21,270 bases of DNA from Cloacibacterium sp964530915. Its GTDB lineage: Bacteria > Bacteroidota > Bacteroidia > Flavobacteriales > Weeksellaceae. This document shows positions 1 through 5,847 of the stretch, in pieces. The position numbers and the translations under genes are program-made. The stretch spans positions 1 to 21,270 of the forward strand of contig CAZHCK010000039.1 in assembly GCA_964530915.1 (NCBI GenBank), read 5' to 3'. The notes under the pieces were generated by a model. It was given only the letters and a program-made list of their open reading frames with translations. It was not told where the DNA came from and ran no database searches. Every line of letters begins with the position of its first letter. Within the stretch, counting starts at the first letter, position 1.

Positions 1-58
1 CCTATTGATCTTAATATTTTATTCGAATTTCCATTATTAATTTGACTAAAATTTATTG

Positions 59-1090
59 TTATTTATACCACTTTTTCTTTAACCAAAGACTTGCTTTTAC
101 CAGTAAAATGAGCACAGGAACTTCAATGAGTGGACCAATTACCCCTGCAAAAGCTTCTTTGGAATGAATTCCAAAAACAGCAATGGCAACAGCAATCGCG
201 AGTTCAAAATTATTTCCAGTAGCGGTGAAAGAAACCGATGCATTTTTATCATAATCAATTCCTAATTTACGATTGATAAAGAAACTGGTGAAAAACATCA
301 GAACAAAATAAATCACCAATGGAATCGCTATTTTAAGCACATCAAAAGGCAATTCTACAATTTTGTCGCCTTTTAAACTGAACATCACCACTATTGTAAA
401 CAGCAATGCATACAAAGTAATGGGCGAAATTTTCGGAACGAAAACTCTATTGTACCACTCTTTTCCTTTTTGAGCAATCAAGAAATACCTTGTCAAAAAA
501 CCTGCAACAAAAGGAATTCCCAAATAAATGGCAACACTTATCGCTACATCTTTCATGGGAACTGAGATTTCAAAATTTCCAAAACCTAAATATTGTGGTA
601 AAAAATTAGTAAACAACCAAGCGTAAAAACTGTACGTAAACACTTGAAAAATACTGTTTAACGCCACCAACATTGCGGCATATTCACGATTTCCAGAAGC
701 CAAATCGTTCCAAACAATCACCATTGCAATACATCTTGCTAAGCCTATCAAAATCAATCCAACCATATAATTGGGTTCGTTTTTCAGGAAAATAATAGCC
801 AAAACGAACATCAAAATCGGACCAATAATCCAATTGAGAAGCAAAGAAACTCCAATCGTTTTACGGTCTTTAAAAGCCATAGGCAAAAGACTATAATCTA
901 CTTTAGCTAACGGCGGAAACATCATGAGAATCAAACCAATCGCTAATGGAATATTTGTCGTTCCACTAGAAAACTGATTGATGGTTTCTGGAATCGCTGG
1001 AACAAATTTCCCAAGCAAAACTCCAAAAATCATTGCTAAGAAAATCCATAATGTTAAATATCTGTCGAGAAATTTTAGTTTGGGTTTCAT
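59..1090 (-). CDS. acr3: ACR3-family arsenite efflux permease
   Basis: Inner-membrane carrier that would export arsenite (As(III)) using the proton motive force, the last step of arsenic detoxification. At 343 residues it has the usual bacterial ACR3 length and is hydrophobic throughout, with about ten predicted membrane segments. Two family hallmarks are visible: the GLARCIAMV segment, whose cysteine (C120) corresponds to the transport-essential cysteine of ACR3 proteins, and the GPLIEVPVLI segment near residue 325, whose Glu is conserved. It is the last gene of a five-gene minus-strand ars cluster and starts 20 nt after the arsC stop, so cotranscription is likely. The 58 bases downstream show no hairpin, so the operon may continue off the left edge. 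ArsB-type permeases are longer (about 430 residues) and differ in these motifs, so ACR3 is the firm call. Confidence 0.95.
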   Translation of the reverse strand: MKPKLKFLDRYLTLWIFLAMIFGVLLGKFVPAIPETINQFSSGTTNIPLAIGLILMMFPPLAKVDYSLLPMAFKDRKTIGVSLLLNWIIGPILMFVLAIIFLKNEPNYMVGLILIGLARCIAMVIVWNDLASGNREYAAMLVALNSIFQVFTYSFYAWLFTNFLPQYLGFGNFEISVPMKDVAISVAIYLGIPFVAGFLTRYFLIAQKGKEWYNRVFVPKISPITLYALLFTIVVMFSLKGDKIVELPFDVLKIAIPLVIYFVLMFFTSFFINRKLGIDYDKNASVSFTATGNNFELAIAVAIAVFGIHSKEAFAGVIGPLIEVPVLILLVKASLWLKKKWYK

Positions 1091-1110
1091 GTTAATTTTA
1101 TGAGTTTGAT

Positions 1111-1725
1111 TTATGATTTTCTTATATTTTCAAAAATAAATTTCATTTCTGTAGCGATTTCTAAACTTCTGTTGAAATACATTTCGTTCATTTCAGGCGT
1201 TCCATCAGATTTTTTAGGATCTTCATATTTTATGGGAATTCTGGCTTCTGCTCCGTAAACAATCGGGCAATTTTCGTCTGCAGAATCACACGTGAGAATA
1301 GCTGCAAATTCTGACCTCGGGTTAAAAGCATCATCATGTTTTTTAGAAAAACAAATCACAGCATGTTCATTTTCGGCAAATTTTACAGCATAAACAGGAT
1401 TTTCAGTTTCTGATAATTTTAAAATTTCAAAACCTTGATTTGCAAGCGTTTCTGCTACTTTTGGAAACATAGCTGTCGCCTCTGTTCCACCAGAATAACA
1501 AAAAACATTTTCAATTTGATAATAATAAGCCATCGCTTGCGCCCAAATCTGCGAAAGATGACTCCTTCTGGAATTATGAGTACAAATAAAATTTAATCTA
1601 ACCTCTTCATTTTTAGACAATTTAGAAGATATAAATTGAATTAAAGGTTGAAGGATTATTTTTCGTTCCTCCGAAATTCTTTCCGTGGAAAGTTGAGCAA
1701 TTATTTCTCTAATTTTTAAGTTCAT
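1111..1725 (-). CDS. arsC: Arsenate reductase of the low-molecular-weight phosphatase fold (thioredoxin-coupled type)
   Basis: Likely reduces arsenate to arsenite, the substrate of the neighbouring Acr3 and ArsM. The phosphatase-type P-loop CTHNSRRS (C48 to R54, CX5R) is present. A second motif, C146-DSADEN-C153, has the same seven-residue spacing as the redox cysteine pair C82/C89 of the thioredoxin-coupled S. aureus ArsC. All three catalytic cysteines are therefore in place. At 204 residues it is longer than the roughly 130-residue ArsC. The extra length is an N-terminal helical extension of about 45 residues plus extra sequence in the middle, as in Bacteroidota proteins often annotated simply as protein-tyrosine-phosphatase. 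It sits between a methyltransferase gene (26 nt) and acr3 (20 nt) on the same strand. Activity on arsenate is inferred from the motifs and operon context. Confidence 0.88.
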   Translation of the reverse strand: MNLKIREIIAQLSTERISEERKIILQPLIQFISSKLSKNEEVRLNFICTHNSRRSHLSQIWAQAMAYYYQIENVFCYSGGTEATAMFPKVAETLANQGFEILKLSETENPVYAVKFAENEHAVICFSKKHDDAFNPRSEFAAILTCDSADENCPIVYGAEARIPIKYEDPKKSDGTPEMNEMYFNRSLEIATEMKFIFENIRKS

Positions 1726-1751
1726 GATTTATTGTTTGGATAAAAAAATAC

Positions 1752-2369
1752 TTATATCTTTTGGAATTCGCAGAAAATAAAGTTTTGTGTGGTTTCAAAA
1801 GGTGTTTTATGAACTTCTTCAAAACTATGGAGCAGCGAAAAATCATTTCCGAAAATTTTCAAGAACTTCTCTTTGCTGTATTGTGTAATCTCTAAACCGC
1901 TGCATTTTAGAGGTCCTGATTCTGAAAAAGTTCCCACAAAATACAGTCCGTTTTCTCCTAAAATATCGCTCATCAAAGTAGCATATTTTTGAATATCTTC
2001 TTCTTTGGTCAAAAAATGAAAACTCGCTCTGTCATGTATCACATCAAATTTTTCTGAAGGAGAAAAATCCAAAATATCAGACACTACAAAACGTACTTTT
2101 TCTGCTTTTTCGCCTAGTCTTTTCTTGATTCTTTCTATCGCATTTTCTGAAATATCAAGTAAAGTAATACTTTCATAACCTTGCTCTAAAAGATTGTCAA
2201 TCAAATAACTATCTCCGCCGCCAATTTCTAAAATTTTGGCAGTTTTTGGAATTTTATTTCTTTCAAAAAATTGTAGAGAAGTTTCAGGCTTTTTTTGATA
2301 CCAACTTACTTCAGTTTCTTTTTTTGTGGCGAAAACATTTTCCCAATGTTGCTTTATATTTATTTCCAT
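1752..2369 (-). CDS. Class I SAM-dependent methyltransferase of unknown substrate, inside the ars operon
   Basis: A 205-residue Rossmann-fold methyltransferase. Motif I is EIGGGDS (residues 48-54), the acidic residue ending strand 2 is D72 in LLDIS, and a post-motif HDRASFHFL follows at 112-120. The N-terminal part (HWENVF, then EVSWYQKKPE) resembles small thiopurine- or TehB-like methyltransferases. It has only two cysteines (C156 and C200) and lacks the arsenic-binding cysteine pattern of ArsM, so it is not a second canonical ArsM. Placement between arsM and arsC, all on one strand, suggests a role in arsenic or related metalloid/thiol methylation, but that is inference from position only. 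A 33-bp double palindrome occupies the gap to arsM, so the two genes may be processed or expressed differently. Confidence 0.8.
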   Translation of the reverse strand: MEINIKQHWENVFATKKETEVSWYQKKPETSLQFFERNKIPKTAKILEIGGGDSYLIDNLLEQGYESITLLDISENAIERIKKRLGEKAEKVRFVVSDILDFSPSEKFDVIHDRASFHFLTKEEDIQKYATLMSDILGENGLYFVGTFSESGPLKCSGLEITQYSKEKFLKIFGNDFSLLHSFEEVHKTPFETTQNFIFCEFQKI

Positions 2370-2383
2370 AGTTTAAAGTAAAC

Positions 2384-2416
2384 AATCCTTCAAGGATTTA
2401 AAATCCTTGAAGGATT
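2384..2416. repeat. 33-bp perfect double palindrome between arsM and the second methyltransferase gene
   Basis: The arms AATCCTTCAAGGATTT (2384-2399) and AAATCCTTGAAGGATT (2401-2416) are perfect reverse complements around one base. Each arm is itself a 7-bp palindrome (AATCCTT/AAGGATT) around a single base. The sequence can therefore form one 16-bp hairpin or two small hairpins. It lies 15 nt before the methyltransferase start. On the transcribed (minus) strand no long T-tract follows, so it is a poor intrinsic terminator. It looks like a REP-type or RNA-stability element. Confidence 0.85.
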
Positions 2417-2424
2417 AAAATAAT

Positions 2425-3264
2425 TTAACAACAACCCGAATTTGGCGTACAACAACCCACTACTTTCTCTGCGTAAACAGTGATGCTGTAAATTCTGGTG
2501 GTAGAATCTTTATACTGCTGAATTTCTTCTTCGTTCAGGTAATTTTTTAGAATATCATCGGGAACGATAATCGGTTTTTTCTTCTGTAAAGTGATGTTTT
2601 TGAAACCAGAATTTTCGATAATTTTCAAATAATCTTCCATTTGAATGGCCGAAGCTACACATCCAGCATACATTTCTGCCGCATTTTTAATTTTTTCTGG
2701 CAAATCTCCCACCAAAACAATATCCGAAATAGAAAAATGACCAGTTGGTTTCAGAATTCTTTGAACTTCTGCAAAAGCTTTTGGTTTATTGGGCACCAAA
2801 TTCATTACGCAGTTGCTTACCACAACATCAGCAACATTGCTCATTAAAGGAATATTTTCAATATCTCCCAAACGGAATTCCACATTATTGAAACCTAATT
2901 TATCTGCATTATTTCTAGCTTTTTCTATCATTTCAGGAGTGAAATCTATCCCAACCACTTTTCCAGATTCGCCAGTTTCTGCACGAGCTACGAAACAGTC
3001 ATTTCCTGCTCCACTTCCTAAATCTACTACGTAATCGCCTTTTTTAATTTTGGCAAATTCTGTAGGTAAACCACAACCTAATTTTAGGTCTGCATCTGGA
3101 TTATATCCTTCTAAATGGTCATAATCATCAGTCATAATATTGTACACTTCGGTACTACAACCACCACTACCACAGCAAGATGAAGCGTTAGTATCTTGGT
3201 TTTGTAAAGCGATTTCTGCATATTTTTGCTTTACCATTTCTTTGATTTCTTCGTTAGAATTCAT
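2425..3264 (-). CDS. arsM: Arsenite S-adenosylmethionine methyltransferase ArsM
   Basis: Transfers methyl groups from SAM to As(III), giving methylated and eventually volatile arsenicals. Motif I is DLGSGAGND (81-89), followed by GIDFTPEMI and the NCVMNLVPNK segment. The three cysteines needed to bind As(III) are present: C64 in LKLGCGLP, C152 in SNCVMNL and C202 in AGCVASA. They correspond to C72, C174 and C224 of characterised algal ArsM enzymes. The N-terminal CC pair (C30-C31) sits near the position of the extra fourth cysteine. The length of 279 residues is usual. The C-terminus carries two further CC pairs (C271-C272 and the final C278-C279), a cysteine-rich tail common in bacterial ArsM. 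It is the second gene of the operon, separated from arsR by 163 nt containing a repeat element. Confidence 0.95.
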   Translation of the reverse strand: MNSNEEIKEMVKQKYAEIALQNQDTNASSCCGSGGCSTEVYNIMTDDYDHLEGYNPDADLKLGCGLPTEFAKIKKGDYVVDLGSGAGNDCFVARAETGESGKVVGIDFTPEMIEKARNNADKLGFNNVEFRLGDIENIPLMSNVADVVVSNCVMNLVPNKPKAFAEVQRILKPTGHFSISDIVLVGDLPEKIKNAAEMYAGCVASAIQMEDYLKIIENSGFKNITLQKKKPIIVPDDILKNYLNEEEIQQYKDSTTRIYSITVYAEKVVGCCTPNSGCC

Positions 3265-3299
3265 AATTAATATTTTTAGATTTTAGATTATTTTTTTGA

Positions 3300-3402
3300 A
3301 GCTATTCCTGCTTTCGCTACTCGCTTTTTTATTTTTAGATTCTTCGACTTCGCTCAGAATGACAAAATAAAAAGAGCTCAAACATGTCGCTCAACCAGGG
3401 CT
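3300..3402. repeat. Nested hairpin repeat element between arsR and arsM
   Basis: On the minus strand the element begins AGCCCTGGTTGAGCG and ends GCAGGAATAGCT, so its ends can pair (AGC and CCTG on one side, CAGG and GCT on the other). Inside is a perfect 10-bp stem, TTTTTATTTT (3326-3335) with AAAATAAAAA (3364-3373). Inside that is a third, shorter stem, ATTCT/AGAAT (3339-3343 with 3356-3360), flanking a GAGCGAAGTCGA core. From memory, the AGCCCTG...GCAGGAATAGC ends and the GTCATTCTGAGCGAAG core each resemble short repeats scattered through flavobacterial genomes. If so, this is one repeat carrying another in its loop. It fills most of the arsR-arsM gap and contains no reading frame. Confidence 0.7.
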
Positions 3403-3427
3403 AGTTACGTTTCGTTATAAAAAAACT

Positions 3428-3757
3428 TTAACAGCAAGATTTCTGTTTTTCTATTTTTTGGAAAATTTCAGAAATAAAATACTCCATTTTCTTCAAAGTA
3501 TCTGGATTAATACAATAGCAAATGGCTTTTCCATCAATATCACCTTGAATAATTCCTACGTTCTTTAATTCTTTTAAATGTTGAGAAACGGTAGGTTGAG
3601 CCAATTTTATCTCTTCTACAATATCATTACAAATACATGAATCTACAGAAAGTAAATATTCTACAATTGCAATTCTAGCTGGATGAGAAAGCGCTTTCAT
3701 CAATTTTGCCACTTCATTTTGTTCTTCTGTAAAATGTTCAGTTTTAGAAATTCCCAT
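3428..3757 (-). CDS. arsR: ArsR/SmtB-family arsenite-responsive repressor
   Basis: Winged-helix repressor of 109 residues, first gene of the ars operon. The HTH region spans about residues 44-66 (CNDIVEEIKLAQPTVSQHLK). The metalloid-binding CIC motif (C41, C43) lies at the start of the alpha-3 helix, matching the CVC motif of classical ArsR, so As(III) or Sb(III) sensing is likely. Further cysteines occur at C80 and C82 (ICYCIN) and as a terminal CC pair (108-109), which could supply a third ligand. It is divergent from yggS. An imperfect dyad at 3772-3791 overlaps the probable -7 box of its own promoter, which fits autorepression relieved by arsenite. The assignment is firm; the exact inducer is inferred. 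Confidence 0.93.
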   Translation of the reverse strand: MGISKTEHFTEEQNEVAKLMKALSHPARIAIVEYLLSVDSCICNDIVEEIKLAQPTVSQHLKELKNVGIIQGDIDGKAICYCINPDTLKKMEYFISEIFQKIEKQKSCC

Positions 3758-3771
3758 ATTTTTATATTTTC

Positions 3772-3809
3772 ATATTGCAATATTACGATATATAATTTTC
3801 TAAACCAAA
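3772..3809 (-). promoter_or_regulatory. ars operon promoter with overlapping ArsR operator
   Basis: Reading the minus strand, a -33 element TTTG (3809-3806) and a -7 element TAATATTG (3785-3778, one mismatch to TAnnTTTG) are 20 nt apart. The -7 box ends 20 nt before the arsR ATG. The segment 3772-3791 is a 20-bp dyad matching its reverse complement at 16 positions and contains the perfect palindrome ATATTGCAATAT (3772-3783). Its overlap with the -7 box is what an ArsR operator should show. Binding is inferred. Confidence 0.65.
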
Positions 3810-3819
3810 ATTTTCTTCA

Positions 3820-3827
3820 TAAATTTG
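3820..3827 (+). promoter_or_regulatory. -7 promoter box of yggS
   Basis: TAAATTTG is a full match to the Bacteroidota -7 consensus TAnnTTTG and ends 18 nt before the ATG at 3846. It also decides the start: an in-frame TTG at 3825 lies inside this box and cannot be the translation start. No clear -33 TTTG is visible upstream. Confidence 0.6.
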
Positions 3828-3845
3828 AAAAAGAAATTCAAAATC

Positions 3846-4499
3846 ATGTCTATTCAAGAAAATTACCATAAAATAAAAGCTCAAATTCCAGAAAACGTAG
3901 AATTAGTAGCCGTTTCTAAATTTCATCCTATTGAAAAAATTAAAGAAGTTTATGATTGTGGTCAAAAAGTTTTCGGAGAAAATAAAGTGCAAGAGCTTTT
4001 AACCAAAATAAACGAACTTCCAGCTGATATTCAATGGCATTTAATTGGTCATTTACAAACCAATAAAGTAAAATACATTGCTCCTTTTATAGATACCATT
4101 CAAAGTGTAGATTCTGAAAAATTATTATTAGAAATCAACAAAGAAGCAGTAAAAAACAATAGAAAAATTAAAGTTTTACTTCAAGTAAAAATTGCCGAAG
4201 AAGAAACCAAATACGGTCTTGAAATTGCTGAAGCGAAAGAAATTTTCAGCAATTACTTAGAACATCAATATCCAAATATTGAAATTCTTGGTTTGATGGG
4301 AATGGCAACATTCACAGACAACAAAAATCAAGTAAAATCTGAGTTTTTGGTTTTAAAATCTTTATTCGATGAACTTTCTACCTTCAGAAAACTCGAAACA
4401 CTTTCTATGGGAATGAGTGACGATTTTGCACTTGCAATAGAATGTGGCTCTACTTCTGTAAGAATAGGTTCTGCCATTTTTGGAGTGAGAAATTATTAA
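3846..4499 (+). CDS. yggS: YggS/PROSC-family pyridoxal 5'-phosphate homeostasis protein
   Basis: Cytoplasmic PLP-binding protein of the alanine racemase N-terminal TIM-barrel fold. It is thought to carry and buffer PLP rather than catalyse a reaction. Family signatures are LVAVSKFHP (Lys that binds PLP), VFGENKVQEL, IQWHLIGHLQTNKVK, LLQVKIAEEETKYGL, LGLMGMATF and the C-terminal LSMGMSDDFALAIECGSTSVRIGSAIFG, where Ser/Arg/Gly contact the phosphate. The ATG at 3846 gives 217 residues and the usual MSIQENYHKIK start. An upstream in-frame TTG at 3825 falls in the promoter -7 box and is rejected. It is divergent from arsR. The ArsR dyad lies upstream of this promoter, so coregulation with ars is not required. 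Confidence 0.93.
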   Translation: MSIQENYHKIKAQIPENVELVAVSKFHPIEKIKEVYDCGQKVFGENKVQELLTKINELPADIQWHLIGHLQTNKVKYIAPFIDTIQSVDSEKLLLEINKEAVKNNRKIKVLLQVKIAEEETKYGLEIAEAKEIFSNYLEHQYPNIEILGLMGMATFTDNKNQVKSEFLVLKSLFDELSTFRKLETLSMGMSDDFALAIECGSTSVRIGSAIFGVRNY

Positions 4500-4575
4500 T
4501 TTAAAGATAGTTTCTAGTTAAATTTCTGAAATATATTTTCCAAATTCTGTAAGACTAAAACTGAATATAAATCAT

Positions 4576-4583
4576 TAAATTTG
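4576..4583 (+). promoter_or_regulatory. -7 promoter box very close to the start codon of the sigma-54 regulator gene
   Basis: TAAATTTG matches TAnnTTTG fully but ends only 4 nt before the ATG at 4588, unlike the 14-22 nt seen elsewhere in the window. If used, the transcript would start at or next to the ATG. No -33 TTTG is visible at the right distance, so confidence is limited. Confidence 0.4.
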
Positions 4584-4587
4584 CCTT

Positions 4588-5772
4588 ATGCAAAAAGTAT
4601 TAATCGTAGAAGACGAAAAAGCAATTTCTGGTGTACTCCACAGTATTTTATCAGACGAATTAACCAATTACGAAGTTTTGGTTGCAGAAGATGGTTTAGA
4701 AGCCTACAAACTCATTGAAAAAGATGATTTCGCATTGGTGATTTCAGATATAAAAATGCCCAAATTATCTGGTACTGAATTGTTAAAACAAGCACTTCAG
4801 CTAAAACCAGACACTACTTTTGTCATGATTTCTGGTCATGCTGATATTGATACTGCTGTAAATTCTTTAAGAGATGGCGCTTATGATTTTATTTCAAAAC
4901 CTATTGACATCAATAGATTGATTACTAGCGTAAGAAATGCTCTTGACCGTAAAAATTTGGTTCAAACCACTAAAGTTCTTCAAAAAGAGAACACTCAGCT
5001 CAAGAAAAAAGTCAACAAAAAATACCAAATGATTGGTACTTCTGAAGCGCTTACTAAAATTCAAAACATGATTGAAAAAGTTGCTGCTACAGATGCCAGA
5101 GTTTTGATTACAGGTCCAAATGGTGCTGGTAAAGAATTGGTAGCCCATTCTATTCATGCACAAAGTGAAAGAAGCAGAGGACCAATGATTGAGGTAAACT
5201 GTGCGGCAATTCCATCAGAATTAATAGAATCTGAACTTTTCGGTCACGTAAAAGGTTCATTTACAGGCGCTATAAAAGACAAACAAGGTAAATTTGAATT
5301 AGCGAACGGAGGAACTATTTTCCTTGACGAAATTGGAGACATGAGTTTGGTTGCACAAGCTAAAGTTCTTCGTGCGCTTCAAGAAAGCAGAGTTTCACCT
5401 GTAGGAAGTGACAAAGAAATAAAAGTAGATGTAAGAGTGGTTGCTGCAACAAATAAAAATCTACAAAAAGAAATAGAAGACGGAAAATTTAGAGAAGATT
5501 TATATCACAGACTTTCTGTGATAGAAATTTATGTACCACCATTAGATGCCAGAAAGGAAGACATTCCGCTTCTGGTAGAACATTTTGCTCAAATCATTGC
5601 AGATGAACAAGGAAATGCAGTTAGAAAATTTGATGATAAAGCGATAAAAGCACTTCAAAATTTCTCTTGGACAGGAAATATTCGTGAGCTGAGAAACGTA
5701 GTAGAACGTCTAATTATTTTGGGAGGAAATCCTGTAACAGCAGAAGATGTAGCAGCTTTCGTAAGAAAATAA
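4588..5772 (+). CDS. NtrC-type sigma-54 response regulator lacking a C-terminal HTH
   Basis: Activates sigma-54 RNA polymerase by ATP hydrolysis when its receiver domain is phosphorylated. Receiver domain about 1-120: phosphoacceptor D54 in VISDIKMP, acidic pocket E8-D9, K104 in SKPID. AAA+ domain about 148-380: Walker A GPNGAGKE (176-183), sigma-54 contact loop GSFTGA (223-228, usually GAFTGA), Walker B TIFLDEIGD (243-251), sensor region WTGNIRELRN (361-370). The protein stops at residue 394, right after the AAA+ lid. The Fis-type DNA-binding domain that brings most relatives to 440-470 residues is missing. The end is not an obvious frameshift, because a strong terminator follows 18 nt later. 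From memory, a Bacteroidota subfamily with this architecture exists. Single gene with no kinase gene next to it. Confidence 0.92.
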   Translation: MQKVLIVEDEKAISGVLHSILSDELTNYEVLVAEDGLEAYKLIEKDDFALVISDIKMPKLSGTELLKQALQLKPDTTFVMISGHADIDTAVNSLRDGAYDFISKPIDINRLITSVRNALDRKNLVQTTKVLQKENTQLKKKVNKKYQMIGTSEALTKIQNMIEKVAATDARVLITGPNGAGKELVAHSIHAQSERSRGPMIEVNCAAIPSELIESELFGHVKGSFTGAIKDKQGKFELANGGTIFLDEIGDMSLVAQAKVLRALQESRVSPVGSDKEIKVDVRVVAATNKNLQKEIEDGKFREDLYHRLSVIEIYVPPLDARKEDIPLLVEHFAQIIADEQGNAVRKFDDKAIKALQNFSWTGNIRELRNVVERLIILGGNPVTAEDVAAFVRK

Positions 5773-5790
5773 AAATATAAAATTATATAT

Positions 5791-5820
5791 AAAACCACGC
5801 TATTTTGCGTGGTTTTTGTT
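5791..5820 (+). terminator. Intrinsic terminator after the sigma-54 regulator gene
   Basis: A perfect 10-bp stem, AAAACCACGC (5791-5800) with GCGTGGTTTT (5807-5816), closes a 6-base loop (TATTTT) and runs into T-rich sequence. The A-tract on the other side could make it work in both directions, but no minus-strand gene ends here. Confidence 0.9.
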
Positions 5821-5827
5821 ATTTTTA
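5820..5827 (+). promoter_or_regulatory. Candidate -7 box of the M1 aminopeptidase gene
   Basis: TATTTTTA has one mismatch to TAnnTTTG and ends 20 nt before the ATG at 5848, the spacing seen at other promoters here. It directly follows the upstream terminator. In such AT-rich DNA this is a weak call. Confidence 0.3.
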
Positions 5828-5847
5828 AGCACTGAAAATATTTATTC

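Noticed and set aside
2384..2416. Double palindrome considered as an intrinsic terminator
   Set aside because: The stem is strong, but on the transcribed minus strand it is not followed by a T-tract, and the next operon gene starts 15 nt later.
2641..3034. Two plus-strand open frames opposite arsM
   Set aside because: They are antisense to a well-supported methyltransferase gene, have low-complexity composition and match no family.
3265..3427. Possible small RNA gene or insertion-sequence remnant between arsR and arsM
   Set aside because: No transposase fragment, target duplication or promoter box is visible; a nested hairpin repeat explains the sequence better.
4588..5772. Frameshift or truncation of the sigma-54 regulator
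   Set aside because: Only 18 nt separate the stop codon from a strong terminator, leaving no room for a lost HTH; the architecture appears to be natural.
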